Assembly (NCBI GenBank): GCA_016840945.1
Contig: JAEORJ010000319.1
Coordinates: forward strand, 1-64,000
Origin: Candidatus Gerdarchaeota archaeon
GTDB lineage: Archaea > Asgardarchaeota > Heimdallarchaeia > JABLTI01
DNA: 64,000 nt
Direction of reading: 5' to 3'
In this document: positions 50,773-59,393 of the stretch, in pieces
Layout: every line of letters starts with the position of its first letter
How positions within the stretch are numbered: the stretch's first letter is position 1
Made by a program: the position numbers and the translations under genes
The notes under the pieces: generated by a model
What the model saw: the letters and a program-made list of their open reading frames with translations, nothing else
Databases searched by the model: none
What the model was told of the DNA's origin: nothing

Positions 50773-51954
50773 TCATTTTAAGGATTCCAAATCCTTTTCA
50801 ATTAAGTCAGCAGCATATTCTGCTGTGACATCCATACCACTGATGCCTTCTATGTGATGGAAAGCTTTTGGATGATTCTTTCCTTCATAGAGAGCTGCCA
50901 TAGTATCAATTGCGATTATTCCTTTATAACCATAAGACGGAGCTCGTTCAATAAAGTGAATTGTTTCAATATTTTTACAGACTTCTATCAAGTCTTCATT
51001 TGGAAATGGCCTGAGAACTCGAATCCTGACCAAGCCAACATTGTAGCCTTTCTTCTTCAACATATCAACAGTTAATTCAATTTCTTCTGCAATAGAAGAA
51101 TGAGAAACAATTATGTGTTTAGTGTTCTTATCAATACCATAAGTTTCGATTAAATCTCCATGGAATCGACCAAATTTTTGTTTAAATTCAGCACAAACAT
51201 CTTTGATGATTTGTTTTGCTCGATGAGTTGATTCCATAATATTGAATCGTTTTTCACGATAGTAACTGGGATAGGACAAATTGCTATGGGTAACGGGATT
51301 CTTTGGATCTAAAATGAAATGTTTAGGATTATAGGTTCCAACAAAAGCATCAACATCTTTTTGAGAGGGCATTTCGACTGGTGCATTAGTATGGGAAAGA
51401 ATATAGGCATCCTGGCAAACAAGAGAGGGCATATATACTTGCTCATGTTCACTTACCCGATAAGCCATAAGAATAGTGTCAAAAACTTCTTGAGCATTCT
51501 TACAATAGTATTGAATAGTTCCAGAATCTCTGAGACCCATAGAATCTTGTGTTTGAGCCCAAATAGACCAAGCTGGTGCTAATTCTCTATTAACAATACT
51601 TAGAACCACTGGGAGCCTTGCAAGAGCAGCCCACCAGACCATTTCAGCCATATATAGTAAACCATGAGCTGAAGTGGATGAGAAGGTTCGTGCACCAGTA
51701 GCTGAAGCTCCAACTAAAGCTGCGCCAACACTATGCTCGCTTTCTACTTTAATGTAGTTTGCACCCATCTTGCCTTCTTCTACAAAATTAGCTACTTTTT
51801 CAACACAATCTGTAGAAGGAGTAATTGGATAAGCAGCAACAACTTCAACACGAGCCATTTTTGCAGCATAAGCAGCAGCATAATTGCCACTGATAATAAG
51901 GGTTTCTGGTTTTTCATTACCAATAGATTTAGGAAGGTTATTACTTACAGTCAT
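50773..51954 (-). CDS. porA: Pyruvate:ferredoxin oxidoreductase, alpha subunit
   Basis: A 393-residue subunit. SGNYAAAYAAKMARVEVVAAYPITPSTDCVEKV near the N-terminus is the substrate-binding YPITPST motif, followed by ESEHSVGAALVGASATGARTFSSTSAHGLLYMAEMVWWAA, whose Glu activates ThDP. A C-terminal transketolase-type domain (VRIRVLRPFPNEDLIE) completes it. The start abuts the porD stop (TAA then ATG), so the two are translationally coupled. Ten bases separate it from porB. Confidence 0.93.
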   Translation of the reverse strand: MTVSNNLPKSIGNEKPETLIISGNYAAAYAAKMARVEVVAAYPITPSTDCVEKVANFVEEGKMGANYIKVESEHSVGAALVGASATGARTFSSTSAHGLLYMAEMVWWAALARLPVVLSIVNRELAPAWSIWAQTQDSMGLRDSGTIQYYCKNAQEVFDTILMAYRVSEHEQVYMPSLVCQDAYILSHTNAPVEMPSQKDVDAFVGTYNPKHFILDPKNPVTHSNLSYPSYYREKRFNIMESTHRAKQIIKDVCAEFKQKFGRFHGDLIETYGIDKNTKHIIVSHSSIAEEIELTVDMLKKKGYNVGLVRIRVLRPFPNEDLIEVCKNIETIHFIERAPSYGYKGIIAIDTMAALYEGKNHPKAFHHIEGISGMDVTAEYAADLIEKDLESLK

Positions 51955-52284
51955 TTATTTATTCTCCTCCTGTTCATCCTCAATAAATTCAGTCTCTTTA
52001 ACCATCTCGATGCAATGTTGAGGACATTCGTTAGCACATATGCCACATCCCTTACAGTACAAATAATCAATTATTATTTTGCCTTTCTTATTACTTGGAT
52101 CATTTTCATCCAAAGTGATGCATGGTTCAGGGCAATAGAGGATGCATATTTCACATCGAGTGCATTTTTCATGATCGATTACAGGTCTAAAGGTTCTCCA
52201 CAAACCAGTATTTCCTGCTGATCCTTTTGATGGTTTTGAATTCCATGTTTCTACACAAAAATCATCGTCTTTTGTTTTTGTCAT
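51955..52284 (-). CDS. porD: Pyruvate:ferredoxin oxidoreductase, delta subunit
   Basis: A 109-residue polyferredoxin subunit. Two [4Fe-4S] motifs are visible: CTRCEICILYCPEPC near residue 41 and CKGCGICANECPQHC near 76. It passes electrons from the catalytic core to ferredoxin. GLWRTFRPVIDHEKCTRC is the usual lead-in. It sits between porC and porA in the standard archaeal order and ends in an acidic tail. Confidence 0.94.
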   Translation of the reverse strand: MTKTKDDDFCVETWNSKPSKGSAGNTGLWRTFRPVIDHEKCTRCEICILYCPEPCITLDENDPSNKKGKIIIDYLYCKGCGICANECPQHCIEMVKETEFIEDEQEENK

Positions 52285-52299
52285 CTAGATCGTCTCCTT

Positions 52300-52854
52300 T
52301 TACTTGTAGGCATGGGTTTCATTAAACCCTCTTTTAGCCGCTTCTAGGTTTTGATCCCAGATGCGTTGATTCAACTGACTTTTGATTGCATCTAATACTG
52401 AATCTAATTTTACTAATCCGGTTGCTTTCGCAACTGCTCCGGTCATAATAGTATTTGTAATGTAGCTTTCTGCTACGCGTAATTTTAAATCAATTGCTAT
52501 TTGTGTTGCATCTACCCAGAATTTTTTGCATTTCAATTCTGGTGGAAATTCCATTTGTTTATTAGAGTTTACAATCAATGTTGTGTTTTCGGATATTCCT
52601 TTCATGTAGAGTATTTTTGGCAAAGCTGGATCTAACACTGTTACCACTGTTGGATGATAAATTGCCGAATGTCGTTTGATATGTTTATCAGCAATGCGAG
52701 TATATGTCTCTACAGGAGCACCTCTTCTTTCAGCACCGTAGAACGCAAACGCTTGGACAAACTTCCCTTCTGCATGAGCAGCTTCAGCTAAGATTTTTGC
52801 TGATGTTACCGCTCCTTGTCCACCTCTACCATGCCATCTTATTTCTTCAAACAT
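52300..52854 (-). CDS. porC: Pyruvate:ferredoxin oxidoreductase, gamma subunit
   Basis: A 184-residue subunit opening with EIRWHGRGGQGAVTSAKILAEAA, the GRGGQG motif of the family, and continuing AFAFYGAERRGAPVETYTRIAD. It holds CoA. It is the first gene of the porCDAB operon, followed by porD after 15 bases. The roughly 240-base region upstream, down to the tRNA-Gln gene, must contain the operon promoter; I see no single clear TATA box in it. Confidence 0.93.
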   Translation of the reverse strand: MFEEIRWHGRGGQGAVTSAKILAEAAHAEGKFVQAFAFYGAERRGAPVETYTRIADKHIKRHSAIYHPTVVTVLDPALPKILYMKGISENTTLIVNSNKQMEFPPELKCKKFWVDATQIAIDLKLRVAESYITNTIMTGAVAKATGLVKLDSVLDAIKSQLNQRIWDQNLEAAKRGFNETHAYK

Positions 52855-53090
52855 TTGATAGTCACCATATTACTCAGAGTGTATCATTTTGATTTTCCTT
52901 TTAACTCTTTGCTTGTACTTTAAGCAGTTAGTTTGAGCACTACTACTTTAAATTAGTCCAAAATTCTTTTGGTCGTGTTGAAATGTTCGCTCTGCAAAGG
53001 GTTAACAGCTCTTACTGTTAATTTGAATAATTATTTAATGTTTTCCATGAATTGAAGTTATAGCAGTTTTACCTAAAACCAACAGATTTT

Positions 53091-53197
53091 TGGTAGCCTA
53101 GGGCGGATTCGAACCGCCGTCCCAGGATTCAGAGTCCTGGATGATTGACCGATGCGCTTCCTTTGGACCTTCCAAAAAGAATCTACACCACTAGGCT
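53091..53197 (-). tRNA. tRNA-Gln (CTG) with an insert in the D-loop
   Basis: On the minus strand the acceptor 53197-53191 (AGCCTAG) pairs perfectly with CTAGGCT (53101-53095), then discriminator A and an encoded CCA (53093-53091). The T-arm is GGCGG-TTCGAAT-CCGCC (53118-53102). The anticodon arm CAGGA-CTCTGAA-TCCTG (53139-53123) gives anticodon CTG at 53132-53130, reading Gln codon CAG. The D-arm is interrupted: GTGTAG and GGTCAATCATC flank about 31 extra bases (about 53182-53152), which can fold as TTTTTGGA with TCCAAAGG. This is best read as an intron at a non-canonical position in the D-loop; exact splice sites are uncertain. Confidence 0.9.
53152..53182 (-). other. Probable D-loop intron of tRNA-Gln
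   Basis: The insert lies between the tRNA's positions equivalent to 15 and 18. Removing it gives a normal-looking Gln tRNA of about 73 bases. TTTTTGGA and TCCAAAGG form its internal hairpin. A strict bulge-helix-bulge could not be drawn by hand; a relaxed one seems possible. Confidence 0.65.
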
Positions 53198-53300
53198 AAT
53201 ATTATCTCAATTCATTCACATTCATTACTACTTATAATAATTATCATAAATAAAAAATAGAGACGAAAAGATTTCGTCTACAGTAAAAAGAAGAAGGTTA

Positions 53301-53651
53301 TTACTCTGTGGGTTGTCTAGCTTTAACCTCTTCTGGTGTAGAGGTCATATCAACTATTAATTCATTCAAAGTTGGTGGAACAATATCAACTTCTTCTAAA
53401 TACTCAATAAACCATAAAGCAAGCCTTCTTGGTTCAAGTGGCATGCCAGTTTTTTCTCTATAGAAATTCATGACTTTTTTAGATACGTCAGCAATGTTGT
53501 CGCAATCGAACACTCCTTCTTTATTTCTACCATCAAAAATTTCTATTCGAACTTTTAGCTTGGAATTATAATATTTACGATTTGGCGCAAAAGTTAATCT
53601 TGCAAGATAATTTGCGGTACCGAAAAATTTCTTTAGGGTGGTTGTGGGCAT
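53301..53651 (-). CDS. Hypothetical protein near the tRNA-Gln gene
   Basis: A 116-residue soluble protein, MPTTTLKKFFGTANYLARLTF at the start, a strand-rich middle (SKLKVRIEIFDGRN, then VFDCDNIADVSKKVMNFY) and an acidic C-terminus. I recognise no family. ATG 53651 is chosen over TTG 53657. The gene lies about 100 bases upstream of the 5' end of the tRNA-Gln on the same strand. Confidence 0.5.
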   Translation of the reverse strand: MPTTTLKKFFGTANYLARLTFAPNRKYYNSKLKVRIEIFDGRNKEGVFDCDNIADVSKKVMNFYREKTGMPLEPRRLALWFIEYLEEVDIVPPTLNELIVDMTSTPEEVKARQPTE

Positions 53652-53785
53652 AATCAATCACTTATTTATTGTTTATACTAATTATTATCGTTTTATAATC
53701 TTTATTCTAAAGGAAATTAAGGTCAGTTTTCCTATTATGATTGCTTTCTTATTTAAGGTAAGACTATTAATACTTTTTTCTAAAG

Positions 53786-54286
53786 TTATTCTAATCTCGT
53801 CATTGAAGCAGCACGTGATTCTTCTGCTTTTTCTTCTTCTATATCATCTTCTATTAATAGTGATTCTTTGAATTTCTTTTTTATTGATCGAATTCTAAAT
53901 GAAGGCATTATCAATCCAAATAAACCTAGTATAGCTAGAAAACCAGCCAACATAAAAACGAAAACGTTGTTATTACTATTAAAAGCCATATAGAAAAACG
54001 GTCCTGACATAAGAAAAGCAATTGCGGAAATAAATAATTGTCTAGTGGACATTCGCCCCCAAATCGACAATCTAGCAGTTTTTTCTTTGTTCCTTCCTGC
54101 ATGTACCTTTAACCAGAAAATTTCACCATAAATAGTTGTGACGCCTACTTCTAGTAGAGGTTCGTCTGTTTTAGTTAGCGGTTTTTGCTTAACTTTCGTA
54201 TTATTGACCTTATACTCAAAAAATTTCTCTGCTTTTTTTAATGCACGAAATGGCGTAAGGGGGGAATCAAAATCCAATGCTAGCAC
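53786..54286 (-). CDS. Two-helix membrane protein, unknown function
   Basis: A 166-residue protein. A soluble N-terminal part (1-75) is followed by two hydrophobic helices at about 85-102 (LFISAIAFLMSGPFFYMAF) and 108-128 (VFVFMLAGFLAILGLFGLIM), and an acidic C-terminal tail (IEDDIEEEKAEES). I recognise no family. It may be a small membrane scaffold. The Gfo/Idh/MocA gene begins divergently 138 bases upstream. Confidence 0.55.
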   Translation of the reverse strand: MLALDFDSPLTPFRALKKAEKFFEYKVNNTKVKQKPLTKTDEPLLEVGVTTIYGEIFWLKVHAGRNKEKTARLSIWGRMSTRQLFISAIAFLMSGPFFYMAFNSNNNVFVFMLAGFLAILGLFGLIMPSFRIRSIKKKFKESLLIEDDIEEEKAEESRAASMTRLE

Positions 54287-54424
54287 CTAGTAAAAAGATA
54301 CAAAATATCCCTTATTAAAGTCTATGTAAAATTTTCCAATAATTTGATATGTTGATTTTCTCTCAATACAGAAGATTTTAAAAGAGGAAATAATTAGTAA
54401 AGTCTAGTTTTATGAGGTATCATA

Positions 54425-55498
54425 ATGAAAACAATAGCAATCGTGGGACTTGGAAAATGGGGCAAGAACCATGTTCGAAACATTTGTCGCCTTCATGATG
54501 AAGGATTTTGCGATAAAGTCGTCATTTGCGACCAAGATGAAGCCCGTTTGAAAGAAATTGGCGATGTCAATAATGTACCATTGGAAAATCGTTATACCGA
54601 TTTGGAGAAACTTTTAGAACAAGAGAAACCGGTTGGGGCTATTTTAGCGATACCCACAGCAATTCACAAAAAAATAGCTTTAAAAGTTCTTGAATACTGT
54701 GATATTTTATGTGAAAAACCACTTGCTCCTACGGTTGAAGATTGTCTTGAAATATCCAAGAAAGCCAAAGAGCATAAAAGGATTATTCAAGTTGGTCATT
54801 TAGAACGATACAATCCCGTTATAGTTACACTTAAGACATTCCTTGAAGAGGAACAAACTGAAGATAAAATCATGCATTTAACTGGACGAAGGATTGGTCC
54901 TGGTCCAACAAAACTTGATAGTAAAGATTTAGATCCTAATTATCTTGGTTGCGGTCATGATTTCATGGTACACGATGTTGATGTTGTCAACGGTTTACTT
55001 GGAAAAATACCCAAAAGAGTAACAGCAACATCTTGCTATATTGAAGGATTCCCATATGAAGTAGAATTGTTCGCAATTTTCGAATATGAAGGTTTTAAGG
55101 ACCTAAATGCTGATCCAATATTATTCGATTGCAGAGCTACTTGGCGAGCATATCCAAATCTTAAACGAAGAAAATTGATTGTTCAAACAGCTAAAGATAC
55201 GATGACTCTTGACTTTATTTTACAATCAATAATTTCTGAGAAGGGTTTAGCTCAACATTCATTAAGTAATTCATTTTCAGATTATCTTGGTGCTTACAGG
55301 GCAACAGAGGTTACAAATCATTATTTAGCTGTAACCAAGGATCAAGAACCTCTCTATCTCCAGGATAAAGATTTCCTCTCTTGTATTGAAACGCGTAAAA
55401 AACCATTAGTTTCAGATATAGAAGGAACAGATGCAGTAAAATGCGTTGTTGCAGCTATTGAAGCAGCTAAAACTGGTAAAGCAGTAGAAATAAAGTGA
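54425..55498 (+). CDS. Gfo/Idh/MocA-family oxidoreductase
   Basis: A 357-residue NAD(P)-dependent oxidoreductase. IAIVGLGKWGKNHVRNI at residues 3-19 is the Rossmann motif, AILAIPTAIHKKIALKVL and CDILCEKPLAPTVEDCLEI near 95 hold the catalytic E-K-P, and GHLERYNPVI near 128 is the start of the C-terminal alpha/beta domain; GCGHDFMVHDVDVV near 176 supplies the catalytic H-D/H. These usually act on sugars or sugar nucleotides. GAGGT precedes the ATG by six bases. It converges on alaS with overlapping inverted repeats. Confidence 0.9.
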   Translation: MKTIAIVGLGKWGKNHVRNICRLHDEGFCDKVVICDQDEARLKEIGDVNNVPLENRYTDLEKLLEQEKPVGAILAIPTAIHKKIALKVLEYCDILCEKPLAPTVEDCLEISKKAKEHKRIIQVGHLERYNPVIVTLKTFLEEEQTEDKIMHLTGRRIGPGPTKLDSKDLDPNYLGCGHDFMVHDVDVVNGLLGKIPKRVTATSCYIEGFPYEVELFAIFEYEGFKDLNADPILFDCRATWRAYPNLKRRKLIVQTAKDTMTLDFILQSIISEKGLAQHSLSNSFSDYLGAYRATEVTNHYLAVTKDQEPLYLQDKDFLSCIETRKKPLVSDIEGTDAVKCVVAAIEAAKTGKAVEIK

Positions 55499-55519
55499 AT
55501 AATCTTCATCCACTTTATT
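55489..55519. terminator. Hairpin between Gfo/Idh/MocA and alaS genes
   Basis: AATAAAGTG (55489-55497) and CACTTTATT (55511-55519) are a perfect nine-base inverted repeat with a 13-base loop, overlapping the ends of both convergent genes. T runs are weak, so termination is only likely. Confidence 0.5.
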
Positions 55520-58284
55520 CATTTACTCTTTTTCTTTCCTTTTAGTAATGATTTGAATTTTTCAATTGCTTTTTCTAATTTTTCTGGTTCTTTCCCACTA
55601 CCTCGGGCAAAATTTGGTTTTCCACCACCAGAACCACCAAGAATAGAAGCTACTTCTTTGATGATATCATTGCTTGAAAACTCTTTTACAGCTTCTTTAC
55701 CTGCACCTACAGCTATGAATAGTGTTTCTTCATCAATTAGCAACGCTATTAACGTTGGGTCTTCTTCAGTTAATTTAAACACTAATTGACTTATATATTC
55801 AGAATCACCATGCACTATTTCTGCCAAAGCTTTTATTTTATCAATTCCCTCAGTGTTTTTCATTAATAATTGGGACTCTAGAACTGCTTTGTCTTTTTTC
55901 AACTCGAGAATTTCTTTTTTCTGTGATTTCCATTCATTGAAGAATCTATCAGCTGTTCCAGGTAATGCTGCTAATTCAATACCCCAAAGATCAAGTACAT
56001 TCTTGACTATTTTATTTCGTTTTTGTATTTCAGCAATAGCTGTTTCACCAGAAACATATTCTAAACGAACAATTCCATCTTGAATTCTTTCAGAGCTAAG
56101 TATAATAATAGGACCAACATCGCCTGTTCGATGAGCATGAGTTCCACCACAGCATTCAACATCGATATCTTCAATTGATACTATACGCAGAATTTTACCG
56201 GGTACTGCACCACCTTGATATATTGTAAATCCATATTTCTTCTCAGCTACATCTCGAGGGAGTTCTTCAATGGTAACTGGAATATTCAAATAAACAATTT
56301 CATTTGCTCTTCTTTCAATTTCAAACATTTGTTCTTGTGTTAAAGAATCAAAATGAGTGATATCCAAACGAGCTTTTTCCAATGTTTTTTCTGCACCAGC
56401 TTGCCAAACATGAGAACCCAATGTCTCTCTTGCTGCAGCATTAACTATATGAGTTGCAGTATGATGACTCATTAAAATTCTTCTTCTATGTGGGTCTATA
56501 GTACAATGAACTTTTGTACGTTTAGTGGGTAATGGTTTTTCAAGGATATGAACAACTACTGCTCCAACCTTACGAACTTCCCTAATAGGTATACCATCTA
56601 TTGTTCCTAAATCATGTAATTGACCACCTGATGTTGGATAGAATGCTGTTTTCTTTAACACAACAATATCTTTGTCTTGCCAAATTATCTCACCATCAAA
56701 AGTCATCAGTTCATAATTGATTTCTGTATCAGCTAAATCATCAGGGATTTTGATATCAGCTTGTGTAGCTAATGGTTTTTGTATGCTTGTTTGCTCATGT
56801 ATTTCATTTAAACGACTATAGAAATCATCAGGTATTCGGATTTCTTTTCCTATTTCTTTGGATACTTCGACAACCATTTCAGGAACGATACCATTGGAGT
56901 CATAGAGGGTTACTAATTCATCAGTTGAGATTGGTTTAGATGATTCTAAACGCTTTTTGAGAATCTTCATCCCTTTATCTTTCGTGCTCTTATAACGACT
57001 GTATTCCAAATCAATGACTTTTTGCACAGTATCGCCATGTTTAGTAAAATCTGGAAAGAGATCTTTCAAATCTTCCATGTGCCATTCCATTATTTCATAT
57101 AAATCAATATTCCATTCATTTTCAGCTAAAATAGACCAAGCTCTTCGAAGTAAGAAACGAAGGTTATACCCACCACCAACATTTGATGGCAGAGCTCCAT
57201 CTGAAATAGCCCATAAAAGTGAACGGCTATGGTCAATTACTGAATAGATGCTTTTCAATGGTTGTATTTCTTTTTTCATATCGTTTGGATCTTCACCCAT
57301 TAATTTAGCAACATCTACCCAGACTCTAGCAACATCGGTTTCTGTATAATTTAATACACCACTATAGATCGCATACCTTTTCCAGAAGCTCTGATTTGGT
57401 TTTATTCCGACTTTCTTTAGTACTTTGGGTAGTACGGTATTAAAATTCACTTCATATTGAGTAGGTGTCCCATTAATCAACCAAGTAGATCGTCCTAAAC
57501 CTGCTCCCATGTCAATGACCGTAGTTGGTAAATCACTATATGAACCATTAGGTTCAATTTTATAAGTCATATAAACTTGATTACCAACCTCTAATCCACG
57601 AACAAAGAATTCAAGTGAGCTCCCTAAATTACCACCACCCATCCATTGGTCTTGATGGTAGATGATTTCTTTTTCGTTTATCCCTAATCCATTTGTCAAA
57701 TAATCATGAATATATTTTATCCCTTCATCCATAAAGTAAATGAATTTACCCGGCTTATTGAATACTAATTCGCCAACCATAACAAAAGAGGTAAAATGCC
57801 TGCCAGATAATCCCACATTATCAATATCATTGAATCTTAAGCAAGGTTGAGGGATTAAAACTGGATTTGCAGGAGGATCAACTTCTCCGCTTACTACATG
57901 TGGTTGGAATCCGTAAACCGATGCTTGCACAAATTCGGTATCATCTCGCCATCTTGCAACTATGGGGTAACGAGGGATGACTGTATGACCATGTTTTTCA
58001 AAAATTGGTACCCAAGCTTTAGTCCATGTTTCTGTGTAATTATAACGTTTTGTTGATGGAGGATTCTCAATGAAACCATAAGGTAATTGCCCACTATTCA
58101 ATCGACATTGTGGTTCATCACAATAATCTCGAGGTTCAATTGTCCAAAAAACCTTTCCACAATGTTTACAACTATTACTATTAAAACCTAATTCACGTAA
58201 AGATTTAACGGGATAATACTTTTCAGGATGGGTTTTTGAAGCTTTTTTTATCTGTTCTTTTAAATTATTTATATTACTTGACAA
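55519..58284 (-). CDS. alaS: Alanyl-tRNA synthetase (archaeal type)
   Basis: A 921-residue class II synthetase that charges tRNA-Ala. The archaeal-type N-terminal zinc module is CKHCGKVFWTIEPRDYCDEPQC (residues about 39-60), and motif 2-type residues are in RFNDIDNVGLSGRHF near 150. The editing domain has HHTATHIVNAA near 610 and CCGGTHAHRTGDVG near 710, the metal-binding set that clears Ser- and Gly-tRNA-Ala. The C-terminal Gly-rich GGSGGGKPNFARG is the oligomerisation/C-Ala region. Length is standard for archaea. It lies downstream of the ribosomal operon but after its terminator. Confidence 0.96.
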   Translation of the reverse strand: MSSNINNLKEQIKKASKTHPEKYYPVKSLRELGFNSNSCKHCGKVFWTIEPRDYCDEPQCRLNSGQLPYGFIENPPSTKRYNYTETWTKAWVPIFEKHGHTVIPRYPIVARWRDDTEFVQASVYGFQPHVVSGEVDPPANPVLIPQPCLRFNDIDNVGLSGRHFTSFVMVGELVFNKPGKFIYFMDEGIKYIHDYLTNGLGINEKEIIYHQDQWMGGGNLGSSLEFFVRGLEVGNQVYMTYKIEPNGSYSDLPTTVIDMGAGLGRSTWLINGTPTQYEVNFNTVLPKVLKKVGIKPNQSFWKRYAIYSGVLNYTETDVARVWVDVAKLMGEDPNDMKKEIQPLKSIYSVIDHSRSLLWAISDGALPSNVGGGYNLRFLLRRAWSILAENEWNIDLYEIMEWHMEDLKDLFPDFTKHGDTVQKVIDLEYSRYKSTKDKGMKILKKRLESSKPISTDELVTLYDSNGIVPEMVVEVSKEIGKEIRIPDDFYSRLNEIHEQTSIQKPLATQADIKIPDDLADTEINYELMTFDGEIIWQDKDIVVLKKTAFYPTSGGQLHDLGTIDGIPIREVRKVGAVVVHILEKPLPTKRTKVHCTIDPHRRRILMSHHTATHIVNAAARETLGSHVWQAGAEKTLEKARLDITHFDSLTQEQMFEIERRANEIVYLNIPVTIEELPRDVAEKKYGFTIYQGGAVPGKILRIVSIEDIDVECCGGTHAHRTGDVGPIIILSSERIQDGIVRLEYVSGETAIAEIQKRNKIVKNVLDLWGIELAALPGTADRFFNEWKSQKKEILELKKDKAVLESQLLMKNTEGIDKIKALAEIVHGDSEYISQLVFKLTEEDPTLIALLIDEETLFIAVGAGKEAVKEFSSNDIIKEVASILGGSGGGKPNFARGSGKEPEKLEKAIEKFKSLLKGKKKSK

Positions 58285-58400
58285 GGGAATCTACTCATAT
58301 ATGGATTAATAATTGTGAATATTTTAATTTACTTTTTTTAGCTTTCTCTTAAATTTACCTATTAATCACTACCTTCCACTAATAGCAGTTTAAAAAATAA

Positions 58401-58425
58401 AAAGAGATCTCCGAAAACCGGAGAT
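58401..58425 (-). terminator. Terminator of the ribosomal protein operon
   Basis: ATCTCCG (58407-58413) and CGGAGAT (58419-58425) form a perfect seven-base-pair, GC-richer stem around a five-base loop. On the minus strand it is followed by TCTCTTTTTATTTTTT. It ends the operon 20 bases after uL15. Confidence 0.85.
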
Positions 58426-58444
58426 TTTGTAAGGGGATAAGATT

Positions 58445-58882
58445 CTAAGATGCTATTTGAGCAGTGCCACCAGCTTTTTCGATTTTCTCTTTAGCTGATG
58501 CGGTAAATCCTACTGCTATTACAGTCATCTTGATTGCTTTGCCTTTACCTAAGACCTTGGTAATGTCCATTTTTGTAGTGTCAATGGTAATACTTCGGCC
58601 TTCTTTTGTTGCAATGCCTTTTTCGATGAAATAATCTATTCGATCAGATAATTCACCAATATTGATTGCTTTTTGAGGTATTGAAGCACGTGGTGGACGG
58701 ACAAAACCATTTTTACCGTATTTCTTACCTATTTTGATTGAGTGCATCCATTCATGAGTATCGCCACCAGAATTACCACGACCACCGCGGCTACCTGCTT
58801 TTTTGTGGCCTTTTTGGATACCCCAACCATGGTGCATGCTACCACGTTGTTTTCTAACCTTTCTTCTAAATCGTTGTACCAT
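58445..58882 (-). CDS. rpl15: Large ribosomal subunit protein uL15
   Basis: A 145-residue protein. The N-terminus RRKVRKQRGSMHHGWGIQKGHKKAGSRGGRGNSGG is the glycine/basic extension typical of archaeal uL15, and the C-terminal domain has KVLGKGKAIKMTVIAVGFTASAKEKIEKAGG. It is the last gene of the operon, following uL30 by 12 bases. Confidence 0.95.
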   Translation of the reverse strand: MVQRFRRKVRKQRGSMHHGWGIQKGHKKAGSRGGRGNSGGDTHEWMHSIKIGKKYGKNGFVRPPRASIPQKAINIGELSDRIDYFIEKGIATKEGRSITIDTTKMDITKVLGKGKAIKMTVIAVGFTASAKEKIEKAGGTAQIAS

Positions 58883-58894
58883 TATCCTTACCTC

Positions 58895-59374
58895 TTACAT
58901 CATTTTTTCGAGGAGATCGTTAATCGCTTCGCCTCTATAACCTAAATCACCACCACGGGTGATTGGGTCCTTAACACCTTTGAAACCTTTCCTTGGTGGA
59001 TGTAATCTGAATAAAGGTTTTAAGCCATCTATTCGACGCATATCAGCTTTGCCATCATAGAGAGCTGTGATGAACTCAGACATTGTTTCAAATTTTTGCT
59101 CTTTAAGAAAAGCATTGCTGATTTTCTTATTACCTTGAACTCGGCCACGCTTTTTAATTAATTCTGTTAATGTTTTCTTGCTGATTTCACCCCAAGTAGC
59201 TACATCTTTTACTTTTTGAGCCATGCCTTGATGAGTGGAATCATTTGGAACAATAACACAATGATTTGGACGGGTTATATTAAGTAATTCAAGAGTTCGT
59301 AGAATGTCATGAGGTTGATCAACTTGACCTCTAATTCTAACAATTGCCAACAAGTTTTGCTTATCTTTTGACAT
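58895..59374 (-). CDS. rpl30: Large ribosomal subunit protein uL30
   Basis: A 159-residue protein with LAIVRIRGQVDQPHDILRTLELLNITRPNHCVIV at the N-terminus, the conserved uL30 core, and the archaeal C-terminal half LFRLHPPRKGFKGVKDPITRGGDLGYRG. Archaeal and eukaryotic uL30 carry this extension, which bacterial L30 lacks. It lies 19 bases after uS5. Confidence 0.95.
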   Translation of the reverse strand: MSKDKQNLLAIVRIRGQVDQPHDILRTLELLNITRPNHCVIVPNDSTHQGMAQKVKDVATWGEISKKTLTELIKKRGRVQGNKKISNAFLKEQKFETMSEFITALYDGKADMRRIDGLKPLFRLHPPRKGFKGVKDPITRGGDLGYRGEAINDLLEKMM

Positions 59375-59393
59375 TTAACTTCACATCCATCAT

